Program-made: the position numbers and the translations under genes
Notes under the pieces: model-generated
Databases searched by the model: none
Told to the model about the DNA's origin: nothing
What the model saw: only the letters and a program-made list of their open reading frames with translations
NCBI GenBank assembly: GCA_019637295.1
Contig: JAHBVX010000010.1
Coordinates: forward strand, 186,001 to 250,000
Source of the DNA: Polyangiaceae bacterium
GTDB lineage: Bacteria; Myxococcota_A; Polyangia; Polyangiales; Polyangiaceae
Reading direction: 5' to 3'
Length of the DNA: 64,000 nucleotides
Shown here: positions 19,698 to 28,273 of the stretch, one piece after another
Position numbering within the stretch: the stretch's first letter is position 1
How the letters are laid out: each line of letters opens with the position of its first letter

Positions 19698-20366
19698 TCA
19701 GCTGGCGTCGGCGAAGACGCTGAGCGCTAGCCAGCCCGGGAAGGCGCGCTTCAGGGCGGCGTTCCCCTCCAGCACCACGCTGCGCTCCCGGATGCATTGC
19801 CTGAGCGTGCGCCTGCCCAGCCAGACCTCAGTGAGCGTTCTGACGTCGGTGTCCACGCTCAGATCCACCTTGAACCCGGGGTTCTTGAGGCAAAGATCGA
19901 TCACGGTCGCGCTGACGCACAACCAGAACCGTCGTTCGCCTTCGCGGGCGTCCGAGAACCGAAACAAGACGACCGTCCGGACCTTCGGTAGGTTCTCCGC
20001 GCGCAGGCGTCGCTGCATGTCCCACATCAAGAGTTTCGGATCGAGGTGGTCGTCGGGCAGACCCCGGTTTGCGAAGCGCTTTCCCCAGAACCCGATGCCC
20101 TCGAGGATTGGCCGGAGTTGCTCACCCGCTTCGGTCAAGGAGTACTCGGGTCCAGCTCGGCCTTCTCGGCGCTCGATGAGCCCGACGTCCTGAAGCGTAC
20201 GCAGCCTCTGCGACAGCAGCGTGCGCGACATCAGCGGCACGCCGTGCTGCAGCTGGGAGAACCTCGTGCTCCCCATCAGCAGCTCGCGCACCACGAGCAG
20301 CGTCCATCGCTCCGCGAGGATCTCGAGCGCTTGCGCGATGGGACAGAACTGGCCGTAGGTCTTCAT
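19698..20366 (-). CDS. HxlR-family transcriptional regulator with C-terminal SCP2-like domain
   Basis: 222 aa from the ATG at 20366; the long upstream extension of this frame overlaps the next gene. The N-terminus starts with Cys in GQFCPIAQALEILAERWTLLVVRELL, the HxlR winged-helix signature (P-x-x-x-x-L-x-x-x-W-x-x-x-I/V-x-x-L), with SRTLLSQRLRTLQDVGLIER as the recognition part. Residues 110-222 look like an SCP2/sterol-carrier-like domain, a known HxlR variant that may sense a lipid or acyl ligand. It is divergent from the acyl-CoA dehydrogenase, 104 bases apart, so that gene is its most likely target. Confidence 0.9.
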   Translation of the reverse strand: MKTYGQFCPIAQALEILAERWTLLVVRELLMGSTRFSQLQHGVPLMSRTLLSQRLRTLQDVGLIERREGRAGPEYSLTEAGEQLRPILEGIGFWGKRFANRGLPDDHLDPKLLMWDMQRRLRAENLPKVRTVVLFRFSDAREGERRFWLCVSATVIDLCLKNPGFKVDLSVDTDVRTLTEVWLGRRTLRQCIRERSVVLEGNAALKRAFPGWLALSVFADAS

Positions 20367-20402
20367 ACGCGCATTGTGCCGCCCCTCGCCCGGTCCCGGT
20401 GG

Positions 20403-20420
20403 TCCATTTTCCGTACTGGA
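20403..20420. promoter_or_regulatory. Candidate operator between HxlR gene and acyl-CoA dehydrogenase
   Basis: TCCA at 20403-20406 and TGGA at 20417-20420 form an imperfect dyad in the middle of the 104-base divergent spacer; one more pair inside also matches. The spacing suits a small winged-helix dimer. Support is positional only. Confidence 0.3.
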
Positions 20421-20470
20421 TGCCACACTCCTGGAGCCGCAGGTTCGGATCGCCCCACAGGAGGACTCCG

Positions 20471-21592
20471 ATGGCCCAAGATTGGAAGCAAGTAGCCCTG
20501 AACCTCGGCACAGCGTTCGGCGAACGTGCGGCAGCGTTCGACCTACAGGACCGCTTCGTCGCAGAGAACTACGCCGATTTGAAGCGCTCGAGGGTGTTCT
20601 CGATGCTCGTTCCCGAGACCCTCGGTGGCGGGGGCGCATCCTTCGCGGAGGTGTGCGAGTTCCTGCGCGAGCTCGGTCGCCACTGCGCCTCCACGGCGCT
20701 CGCGCTCTCCATGCATCAGCACTTGGTCGCCGCCACGGTGTTTCGCCACAACAAGGGTCAACCCGGCGCCAAGCTCCTCGAGAAGGTCGCCGCGACCGAA
20801 GCCGTGCTGGTGAGCACGGGCGCAACGGATTGGATCGACTCCAACGGCTCCGCCGAGCCGGTCGAAGGCGGCTATCGCGTCAGCGGTCGAAAGCTGTTCG
20901 GCAGCGGCTCGCCAGCAGCGGACGTGATGATCACCAGCTTCGCCGCCGACCGCGAGCCAGAGGGACCGAGCGTCATCCACTGTCCGGTGCCGCTGACAGC
21001 GGAGGGTGTCAGCCGTCTCGACGACTGGCACACGCTCGGGATGCGCGGCACCGGCTCACACACGGTGGTACTGAAGGACGTCTTCGTGCCGACCGAGGCG
21101 GTCGCGCTCAAGCGTCCGAAGCACCAGTGGCATGCCGCGTGGGACGTGGTGCTCGGTCTGGCACCGCCCATCTACATGGCGCCCTACCTGGGCCTGGCGG
21201 AGGCGGCCGCCGCGCAGGCGCTCGACCACGCCAGGACCCGGGACAAGTCGACTCCCGCGCTGCTCGCCGCGGGACAGCTGGAGAACGCGCTGACGACGGC
21301 GCAGCTCGCGTGGCAAGACATGCTGCGTCTCGCCGGCAACTTCGACTTCTCGCCGAGCATCGAGGGCAGCAACGCCCAGCTCGTGCGCAAGACGCTCGTC
21401 AGCAACGCAGTGAAACAGACCGTCGAGCACGCGCTCGAGCTGGTGGGCGGAGCGGCCTTCTATCGCCACCTGCCCTTCGAGCGGATGTGGCGCGACGTTC
21501 AGGCCGCGAACTACCACCCGCTTCCCGAGAAGAAACAACACGTGTTCAGCGGCCGCCTCCGGCTCGGAGCAGAAGCTCCCTGGGACGTGTGA
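20471..21592 (+). CDS. Acyl-CoA dehydrogenase
   Basis: 373 aa from the ATG at 20471, which follows AGGAGG at about 20459-20464. The fold order is an N-terminal helical domain (VPETLGGGGASFAEVCEFLRELG), a middle beta domain (STGATDWIDSNG... YRVSGRKLFGSGSPAADVMITS; WHTLGMRGTGSHTVVLKDVFVP) and a C-terminal helical bundle with VELVGGAAFYR-like FAD contact and LPFERMWRDVQAA. It transfers electrons from an acyl thioester or similar substrate to FAD. The canonical catalytic Glu is not obvious, so substrate and even strict dehydrogenase activity are open. Expression is probably controlled by the divergent HxlR regulator. Confidence 0.88.
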   Translation: MAQDWKQVALNLGTAFGERAAAFDLQDRFVAENYADLKRSRVFSMLVPETLGGGGASFAEVCEFLRELGRHCASTALALSMHQHLVAATVFRHNKGQPGAKLLEKVAATEAVLVSTGATDWIDSNGSAEPVEGGYRVSGRKLFGSGSPAADVMITSFAADREPEGPSVIHCPVPLTAEGVSRLDDWHTLGMRGTGSHTVVLKDVFVPTEAVALKRPKHQWHAAWDVVLGLAPPIYMAPYLGLAEAAAAQALDHARTRDKSTPALLAAGQLENALTTAQLAWQDMLRLAGNFDFSPSIEGSNAQLVRKTLVSNAVKQTVEHALELVGGAAFYRHLPFERMWRDVQAANYHPLPEKKQHVFSGRLRLGAEAPWDV

Positions 21593-21652
21593 CCGTCGGG
21601 CGAAGGAGACCGTCAAGCTCGAAGCCCGGCGAAGACTGCAGCGCGCATGAGG

Positions 21653-23782
21653 TCAGTTGGGTCGAGCTGACCAGAGTGACCCCGGTTGAGGAGCAGGCAC
21701 GACAGCCCCGGAGCCGAGCGGTGGGTGCACGGCGAGGATCGACACTTGAGTCTCCGACAGCACTCGCGGCCTTCGCAGGCTGACCACTCCGGCTCCAAGC
21801 CCCCACCTGGCGTGCATGCCCAGCACGACCAGATCGTAGCCGCGCTGACACTCTTCGAGCACCGCATCGGTAGGCGAGGCGTGCTCGACCCGTCGTACGC
21901 GAACCGGGCCCCCGGCGAGGTCCAGCTCCGAGAGGGAACGACCCTCATCGTCGGGCGACACCACGTGCAGGAGAGTCAGGCTCGTTCCAGGGCTCCGCGC
22001 GATGCGACGAGCAAGGTCGACCGCTGCCAGATCCTCGGGACCGCCGGCGTGCGCAACCAGCACGCGCGAGAGCTTCCCGAGTCCCACGTCAACCAGGACT
22101 CCAACTGGGCAGTGTGCCCCGGCGACGACCTCGCTCACGGTGCCGCTCAGCCGTCCTTCGAGCAAGAGCGGCTTGTGTGCTCCCAGGAGAATGAGCGAAG
22201 CCTGTCTTGCTTCAGCTGTTCGGCAGATGTGGACTGCTGGCTCCGCCGAGGCGAACGCGAGCGGGCGTACCTCCAGCCTCAGCTCCTGCGCGCGCGCCAA
22301 GAGTGGCGCCAGTGGCCCTGTGCTCTGCTCGTTCTCGCTCCGTCGCAGCTCCACCGAGGGCCGATCCGTTGGATTCCAGAGGTGAAGCGCCAGCAGGTTT
22401 GCTGGCTCATCGCGCTCACCCATCAACGCCGCGGCGACCGTGGCGAGGCTGGGACCCACGGTTGCATCCGAGACGCACATCATCACGGTGAACGGCGGGG
22501 CATCGTCGGCGCTTGCCTGTGCCGGCTCGACCAGGCGGTCGCGAGCTATCTCGTGGTCCGGGTAGAACCAGCGCAAGATTGGCGTGGTGGCAAAGGTCGT
22601 GACCAGCGCCATGATCACCAACATCGTGAACATCGTCGGTGAGATAACGCCGAGGTCCAGCCCGAGATTGAGCACGATGAGCTCCATCAGCCCTCGGGTG
22701 TTCATGAGGATCCCGATCGCGCCCGCCTCCCGCCACCGCAGCCCGGTCAGTCGCGCGGCCAGCGCGCTGCCGCCGAACTTGCCGGCGGTGGCCAACAGGA
22801 TCACGAGGCCGGTCACTAGCCATTCTCGTGGTTGACTGACGAGACCGATCTCCGTGCGCAGGCCGCTGTGGGCGAAGAACAGCGGCAGGAGCAGTACGAT
22901 TGCGACGGTCTCGAGCTTGTCGGCGAGCGCCTCCGCGAGCTTGCCATCCTTGGGCAGGATGGCGCCAAACATGAAGGCTCCAAAGAGAGCGTGGATCCCG
23001 ATCAGCTCGGTCACTGTGCTGGAAAGCAGCAAGAAGAGCAGCGTGATCGCGACGACGGTGGGCGTCAGCCCCTCACGGCTGGCGACTCTGGACGCGAGTC
23101 GACCGAGGAAGGGCCGCGCGACGAACAGCATCGCGACGATGAAGGCGACGGCAAAGCCCGAGGTCCACACTGCGTGCACGAGACCTTGTGCGCGAGCCAC
23201 CGCCACGACAAAGGCGAGGATGCACCATGCGGTAACATCATCGATGGCGGCGCAAGCGATCGCGATGGCACCAACCCGCGACGTGAGCAGGTGGCGCTCC
23301 GAAAGGATCCGTGCCAGTACCGGAAATGCCGTCACGCTCATGGCGGCACCGAAGAACAGGACGAAGGAGACGAACGGGACCTCGGGAGACGAGTAGGAGT
23401 CGTAGAGCCACCACGCCGCTCCGGCGCCCAGCGCGAAGGGGAAGATGATGCTGGTGTGGCTGATTGCGATCGATGAATGCGTCCGCCCGCGCAGCAGCTT
23501 CGGGTCGAGCTCGAGGCCGACCAGAAACATGAAGAGCACGAGCCCGATCTCGCTCAGCATCCTCAGTACCGGCAGTGAGGTGGCCGGGAACAGCCCTGCC
23601 ATTCCCTCGGGCCAGAGCCAGCCCAAGAGTGATGGCCCGAGTACGATGCCCGCCAACACCTCCGCGATGACGAGCGGTTGACCGAGCCAGCGCGTCACGA
23701 AACCAAGCCCCCGCGAGACCACCAGGATGGCGGCGATCTGTACGAGCAAGAGCGTCAGCGCATTGAACTCGAGGTGCGGCAC
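21653..23782 (-). CDS. CPA2 cation/proton antiporter with C-terminal universal-stress domains
   Basis: 709 aa. Residues 1-400 form a KefB/NhaA-fold antiporter with 12 or so helices and the ion-binding pair D181-D182 (AIDDVTAW). The soluble tail from about 430 to 690 is not a TrkA-N domain as in Kef. It resembles two tandem universal stress protein (USP) units: FTVMMCVSD...LILLGAHKPLLLEGRLSGTVSEVV and LSRVLVAHAGG...DLVVLGMHARWG. The G-x-x-G-ST pattern for ATP binding is partly kept in the first unit. It exchanges Na+ or K+ for protons at the inner membrane, possibly gated by nucleotide. Antiporter-USP fusions are known in bacteria. Confidence 0.88.
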   Translation of the reverse strand: MPHLEFNALTLLLVQIAAILVVSRGLGFVTRWLGQPLVIAEVLAGIVLGPSLLGWLWPEGMAGLFPATSLPVLRMLSEIGLVLFMFLVGLELDPKLLRGRTHSSIAISHTSIIFPFALGAGAAWWLYDSYSSPEVPFVSFVLFFGAAMSVTAFPVLARILSERHLLTSRVGAIAIACAAIDDVTAWCILAFVVAVARAQGLVHAVWTSGFAVAFIVAMLFVARPFLGRLASRVASREGLTPTVVAITLLFLLLSSTVTELIGIHALFGAFMFGAILPKDGKLAEALADKLETVAIVLLLPLFFAHSGLRTEIGLVSQPREWLVTGLVILLATAGKFGGSALAARLTGLRWREAGAIGILMNTRGLMELIVLNLGLDLGVISPTMFTMLVIMALVTTFATTPILRWFYPDHEIARDRLVEPAQASADDAPPFTVMMCVSDATVGPSLATVAAALMGERDEPANLLALHLWNPTDRPSVELRRSENEQSTGPLAPLLARAQELRLEVRPLAFASAEPAVHICRTAEARQASLILLGAHKPLLLEGRLSGTVSEVVAGAHCPVGVLVDVGLGKLSRVLVAHAGGPEDLAAVDLARRIARSPGTSLTLLHVVSPDDEGRSLSELDLAGGPVRVRRVEHASPTDAVLEECQRGYDLVVLGMHARWGLGAGVVSLRRPRVLSETQVSILAVHPPLGSGAVVPAPQPGSLWSARPN

Positions 23783-23994
23783 GGGCTGGGGCTCAGTAGA
23801 CGCTGGCCCTTTAAGTCCCCTCGCCGCGCAGCGTCAAGGTTGCGCGCCGGTCTGGCCCTGAGCCACCAAGCGCGCCGAGTTACGCCTCAGTTCACCTCAG
23901 AGGACCTTGGCACCGCTTGGTGCCTCGACTGGCTACCTTGGTCGTCGATCGGGGAAACGCGAGGGAAAGCCCGCGAGAACGAAAGGTAGACTCA

Positions 23995-25689
23995 ATGAAC
24001 GCTCTCAATCTCCTCAGGCGAACGAAGTTGGCATCTTGGGCGCTGGTCGCCGTGGCGCTGTGCGCCTGCGGGGGGTCGGGCGACGATCCCGCAGGCGGGA
24101 CCGCTGGCGGCGCCGGGACCGGCGCGACAGGCACCGGCTCGGGGGGAGGGAGCAGCGGCACGACCTGCGCGACGGCATGCGACCACCAGGTTGCGACCCA
24201 AACCGCGTGTGGGGTGACCGTGACCCCTGCCACCCACGAGCAGCGTCTCTCACGCGACGTGGACCTGGCCGCGAGCCTCGTTCAGTCAGGACAGATCGAT
24301 GACGCGATGGCGATCGCGCGCGAGGTCGAGGCACAGCTACCCGCGCTACAGGACGCGCCCGAACAGGCGCGGTTCGGTGTGGCGTGGGTGCTCTACGTGG
24401 TGGGGGACCTGGATCGAGCGCGCGGGGTGCTGGCCACCCTCGGCACACCGAGCGCCCACAGCCCGGGCGGTGCGCTCCCGTCGCGAGTCCTGCTCCTGCG
24501 GGGCGCGCTCGCGCTCGACGGGGGTGACATTGAGTTGGTGCACGCGAGCTGCGAGCAGCTCGACGCGATCGCGCACTCCAACTTCGAGCGAACCTACACG
24601 CGGATCCAGCGTTTGCTCGTGGAGCTCGCGAGCGGTAGATATGAGGCAGTGCTCGGCGGGGTCGATGAGATGCTGGCAGCAGCTCGCGACCTCGAGCGCG
24701 TGGATCTCGAGGTCGCCATCGAGACCGCGCGCGTCCGAGCGCTGGCGGAGCTCGGCGAGCCGCCGGACCCCAGCAACGCGGACGAGCAACCCACCTCCCG
24801 GCTGGAGGACATGTTCGCGCTGGCGGTGCTTCACCACCGCTTGCTCTGGGACGCTGACGCTCCCGCGCCAACCCTCGCGCTGCCCGGGCATCCCGAGATC
24901 GCGGCGACAGCGCACCTGACCGAGGCCACGCGGTTCCTGGCCGCCGGCAAGGCAGCGCTGGCTGCCGAGCCGGCTCAGGCCGGGGCCGCGCTCGCGCGCC
25001 AGTTCGGTTACCGCGTGGTCGAGGCAGACGCGACGTCCCTGCTTCGGGAAGCGCGCTTCGTGGCCGGGCAGCTGGACGATTGGCGCTCGCTCGTTCATCG
25101 CCCGCCAGCCGTGGAGCTCCCTTCCCATGCAGATCTCTCGCGGGTCGAGCTCGCCGTGACCGGTGACGATGGTTTCGACCTCGGTGCGCTCGACTTGCTG
25201 GCACACACCGCGACGGAGCGTGCGCGTCGCCGCGCCGCGGCGCTGCTCGGCGAAGAAGCCCGTCTCGACCTTCGCGACGCGGCGTTCGTCGAGGCGGCGC
25301 GGGCCATCGCGGGCTGCCACGTCCACCACCGCGCGTCGAATCCCGCCGGCGGACAGGCGAGCGGCCCCGTCCTGGATCTCGATCCGCGGCGCCGCCTGGT
25401 CTGGGTCTCGCGGCGACGGATCGCGTTCGCCCGGCGCCCGCTCTTGTGGATCATCCTCGACCTGCTCGCGACCAGCCCAGCCCCGGTCGACAAGGAGCGC
25501 CTGCTGCGCGAGGCCTGGAGTGTGGATGTGTAACACCCGCTCCGCCATGACGCGCGGGTGCACACGGCGATCTCGGCGCTGCGCAAGGCACTCGGCGAGG
25601 ACAGCGGCGCGCCCATCGTCGTGGGTTCGACCGAAGGCTACAGCATCGGGCCGACGTGGCGGGTACGCCGCCTATCACCCGCTGAGTGA
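23995..25689 (+). pseudogene. Chimeric gene: lipoprotein N-terminus fused to a winged-helix regulator, with a premature stop
   Basis: The frame starts as a lipoprotein (MNALNLLRR, lipobox CAC, Gly/Thr linker, Cys-rich CATACDHQ..TAC to about residue 78). At about position 24230 it becomes a cytoplasmic-looking helical/TPR-like region of about 330 residues. A C-terminal winged-helix domain follows (LDLDPRRRLVWVSRRRIAFARRPLLWIILDLL...KERLLREAWSVDV). TAA at 25531-25533 interrupts this domain. The same frame continues to TGA at 25687-25689 with HPLRHDARVHTAISALRKAL and STEGYSIG, exactly the rest of the domain, where relatives have Tyr at the stop position. A DNA-binding domain on an exported lipoprotein makes no sense, so a fusion by deletion plus a nonsense change is the simplest reading. 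Confidence 0.8.
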
Positions 25690-25756
25690 CCTGTCCCCGG
25701 GCGCCCGTCCTAGCAGGCTCGCTCCCGGGCCGCGGGTGGCCGCGTGAGCTTCGTGC

Positions 25757-25909
25757 TCAATCGAGCACCCTGCGTCCCTGGATGATCCGGACGAGAACGG
25801 AGATCACCGCCAGCACCAGCAGGAGATGCAGGAATCCTCCCAGGGTGTGAGAGCTGAGCATCCCCAGTGCCCACAGCAGGAACAGAACGAGCGCGATGGT
25901 CCACAACAT
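25757..25909 (-). CDS. Small membrane protein, Lmo0937 family
   Basis: 50 aa, start ATG at 25909 with GAGAGG about 6 bases upstream. The sequence is almost entirely two hydrophobic helices: WTIALVLFLLWALGMLSS, the conserved HTLGGFLHLLLVLAVISVL, and a basic end IRIIQGRR-like. The TLGG(F/L)IHLLL and IxQGRR blocks are the Lmo0937-family marks from family knowledge. These proteins are often strongly induced by stress, with unknown mechanism. It lies upstream of, and on the same strand as, nothing closer than the CBS gene (50 bases away), with which it probably shares stress regulation. Confidence 0.85.
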   Translation of the reverse strand: MLWTIALVLFLLWALGMLSSHTLGGFLHLLLVLAVISVLVRIIQGRRVLD

Positions 25910-25958
25910 GATTGCCTCTCTGCGGCGCTGGCGCCGAGTTACGGTTGAAGCCTAGAGG

Positions 25959-26393
25959 TCAGCAGGCGTGGCTGATGTAGTAGGTGAGCTGCTCGAGCGC
26001 GTGCCCTTGTACGGTCAACTTCCGCTTGACCAAGTCCCCGACGGAGACGATCCCGTGAAGCCGCCCGTGGTGCAGGACGGGCAAGTGGCGAAGGCGTCGA
26101 CTGATCATCAGCTCCAGACAGCGGTCGATGTGCTCAGCCGAGTCGACCGTGCAGTCGATGGGGGACATGATCTCGGCGACGCGGGTAGCTCTGGACGTGC
26201 GCCCGTGCAGCGCGACCTTGCGCAGGTAGTCGCGCTCGGTGACGATGCCAGTGAGGTGCTCGCCGTCCATCACGAGCAGGGAGCCCACCTCGTGGTGGAC
26301 CATGTCGGCGATGGCCTCGAACACGAGCGCGTTCGGTGCGATGGTGTAAACCTGTGTGCCCTTGTAGCGAAGGACGTCGATGACTTGGTCCAT
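25959..26393 (-). CDS. Stand-alone CBS-pair protein
   Basis: 144 aa from the ATG at 26393. It holds two CBS motifs: residues about 10-65 (VYTIAPNALVFEAIADMVHHEVGSLLVMD, GIVTERDYLRK) and about 75-130 (IMSPIDCTVDSAEHIDRCLELMISRRLRHLPVLHHGRLHGIVSVGDLVK). CBS pairs bind adenine nucleotides and often act as energy or stress sensors. The product is cytoplasmic. It sits in a small stress-type group with the Lmo0937 protein, the antiporter-USP gene and the mgtA remnant. Confidence 0.9.
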   Translation of the reverse strand: MDQVIDVLRYKGTQVYTIAPNALVFEAIADMVHHEVGSLLVMDGEHLTGIVTERDYLRKVALHGRTSRATRVAEIMSPIDCTVDSAEHIDRCLELMISRRLRHLPVLHHGRLHGIVSVGDLVKRKLTVQGHALEQLTYYISHAC

Positions 26394-26609
26394 GGGTGCC
26401 GATGAAGCAGCGAACGTGCCAGCCTGCAGAAGCGCTGCATTGGTGCGCGGCTGGTGCGCGGTCGGATGCTCCGCGCCTAGCGAGGAGCGCGGCGAAATGA
26501 AACGCGCGTGGCAGTTTGCCCCACGCCGATTCAGGCGGCGCGAGCGCGATGGTCGCACGCCGTCAGTCGAGCTGCGCAGCGTCGCGCTTGCCGCTGGCAT
26601 CGCCGGGAC

Positions 26610-27008
26610 ATGGGGTTCATCCGGCGCTTCATGACCGTCATCGGACCGGTGAGTTCCGCCTTCGACCTGGCGACCTTCGCCCTTCTCCTCCACCTGTTCT
26701 CCGGTCGAGAGCCCCTCTTTCAGACGGGGTGGTTCGTCGAGTCGCTGGCGACGCAGGTGCTGGTCATCTTCGTCATCCGCACCCAAGGCAATCCGTTTCG
26801 CTCTCGCCCCAGTCGCGCGCTCGCTGTCACGTCACTCGCGGTGGTAGCGACCGCGTTGCTCATTCCCTTCACCCCCGTGGGGGGGCTGCTCGGCTTCGAG
26901 CCGCTCCCGCCGATCTTCTTTGTCATTCTCCTGCCGCTCGTTGCAACGTACCTCCTAGCCGTCGAACTCGTGAAACGGTGGCTCTACCGGCGATACTCGC
27001 TGGCGTAG
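26610..27008 (+). pseudogene. 3' remnant of an Mg2+-transporting P-type ATPase (MgtA type)
   Basis: The 132 residues from GFIRRFMTVIGPVSSAFDL to KRWLYRR match the C-terminal transmembrane bundle of MgtA/MgtB, with the diagnostic ALFQTGWFVESLATQ-type block (here PLFQTGWFVESLATQVLVI) and VIRTQGNPFRSRPSR. The rest of the about 850-residue pump, including the DKTGT phosphorylation site, is absent; upstream sequence in all frames is unrelated. It cannot pump ions. An ATG exists at 26610 but expression is unlikely. Confidence 0.88.
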
Positions 27009-27107
27009 AATCCTTGCCGCGGTGTCCGAGGGAGAACCAACGTGTCTTCGGCTGCGCCACCCAAAGCGCTGCCGCGCTGTCCGGCGGATGTACGCGGTCC
27101 GTGACTT

Positions 27108-27123
27108 CAGGCGCGGGCGCCTG
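27108..27123. terminator. Hairpin between the mgtA remnant and the PAP2 gene
   Basis: CAGGCG-CGGG-CGCCTG is a perfect 6-bp GC stem with a 4-base loop, 5 bases past the PAP2 stop and 100 bases past the mgtA remnant stop. It lacks a T tract, so it would be a weak or Rho-assisted end. Confidence 0.35.
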
Positions 27124-27128
27124 GGTCA

Positions 27129-28037
27129 TCACAGCAACCCAAGCACCCCCAGACCGAGGTGCGTGCCGTTGCCGTAGGGCGTGAGCAGCCATGTGCGTTG
27201 GCGCGCGGGCGCGGCGCCCCCAAAGCCATAGTGCAACAAGCTGGGCAAGAGATAGCCCGAGCCGATGCCCACCGCCGCGCCAACGAACACGTCGGAAAAG
27301 TAGTGATTCTTGGTCGTGATGCGCGACGTAGCGACCCAGGTCGCTGCCGCCAGCGCGCCGACGCAGGCCACAGGATCGCCCAAGCCCCCGTACAGCTCGA
27401 GGTGCTGGTGATGCACGCAAGTCAGACCAGCTCCGGTGAACGCGGCCAAGGTGTGGCCACTGACGAAGCTCTGGCCGTCTTGCACGTCATCGCCGCAGGC
27501 TGGATCGTAGTCGGGATCGGTCGCGCAGTCGTCGACGTATGGACGGCGGCGCCCCACGCGCTTCTGGGTCAGCGTCGCGATGGCGCCGCTGAGCGCAAAG
27601 GACTGCCAGTCGATCAAGAGCATCTGCATTGCGACATCTCCGCTTCCCCGGGCGCCCCAGGCGATCCCGACGTCGATCACCGGGTAGGCGAAGAGGGCGT
27701 AGAAGGCCATGTCTCCGGTAGACACCAGCTGGTAGCGGGCATCGCGATCGCTGACGGTCAGCGCATCGACCACGGCGTCGTCAATCAGCACGCCTCCCCT
27801 CGGGCCGTCCTTGTTCTGCTCCAACCACAGCGTGTTGGCAACGAACGCTCCGGTCAGTGCGGTTGCCGCGACGCCCTCGAGCAGGCGGAACCGTGGCCAA
27901 TCGTCGTTCCAAACCACGGGTTCAGCGGCGGGCGCGGAGCTACAGACGAGCCATGCGGCCAAGAGCGCGCGTGCGCGCACAAGGGCGCGAGGCCGGAGGC
28001 CGCAGCGAACCCTCGGTCGGCCCCCCGCCGAATACAT
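27129..28037 (-). CDS. PAP2-family phosphatase-like exported protein
   Basis: 302 aa from the ATG at 28037; the GTG at 27980 gives a cleaner signal peptide (RARALLAAWLVCSSAPAAEP) and is a good alternative. Several hydrophobic segments follow. PAP2 motif 2 (FVSGHTLAAF) and motif 3 (SRITTKNHYFSD, i.e. SR-x5-H-x3-D) are intact. Motif 1 reads QKRVGRRRP, where the usual first Lys of K-x6-RP is Gln with Lys one position on. The family removes phosphate from lipids such as phosphatidic acid or undecaprenyl pyrophosphate, or from small molecules. The gene follows two serine tRNA genes on the same strand, only 7 bases beyond the nearer one. Confidence 0.85.
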   Translation of the reverse strand: MYSAGGRPRVRCGLRPRALVRARALLAAWLVCSSAPAAEPVVWNDDWPRFRLLEGVAATALTGAFVANTLWLEQNKDGPRGGVLIDDAVVDALTVSDRDARYQLVSTGDMAFYALFAYPVIDVGIAWGARGSGDVAMQMLLIDWQSFALSGAIATLTQKRVGRRRPYVDDCATDPDYDPACGDDVQDGQSFVSGHTLAAFTGAGLTCVHHQHLELYGGLGDPVACVGALAAATWVATSRITTKNHYFSDVFVGAAVGIGSGYLLPSLLHYGFGGAAPARQRTWLLTPYGNGTHLGLGVLGLL

Positions 28038-28044
28038 CTTCTTG

Positions 28045-28131
28045 CGGAGACGGAGGGATTCGAACCCTCGGTACCCTTGCAGGTACACATGATTTCCAAT
28101 CATGCACCTTCGACCACTCGGTCACGTCTCC
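28045..28131 (-). tRNA. tRNA-Ser (anticodon GGA)
   Basis: 87 bases. The acceptor GGAGACG pairs with CGTCTCC and is followed by discriminator G. The anticodon stem CATGA/TCATG closes the loop TTGGAAA, so the anticodon is GGA (reads UCC/UCU). A long variable arm (TGTACC..GGTACC) marks a class II serine tRNA, and the T loop GGTTCGAATCC is standard. CCA is not encoded. Confidence 0.96.
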
Positions 28132-28186
28132 TGGCCCGCGACAGCGACCCTTCAGGATCGTGCGCAGGTGCGGCTCAGGCCGCCGG

Positions 28187-28273
28187 CGGAGAGAGTGGGA
28201 TTCGAACCCACGGTACCCTTGCGGGTACACCTGATTTCGAATCAGGCACCTTCGGCCACTCGGTCATCTCTCC
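28187..28273 (-). tRNA. tRNA-Ser (anticodon CGA)
   Basis: 87 bases. The acceptor GGAGAGA pairs with TCTCTCC, discriminator G. The anticodon stem CCTGA/TCAGG closes the loop TTCGAAA, so the anticodon is CGA (reads UCG). It has a long variable arm and standard T loop. It lies 55 bases upstream of the tRNA-Ser(GGA), same strand, so the pair is probably one transcript. Confidence 0.96.
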
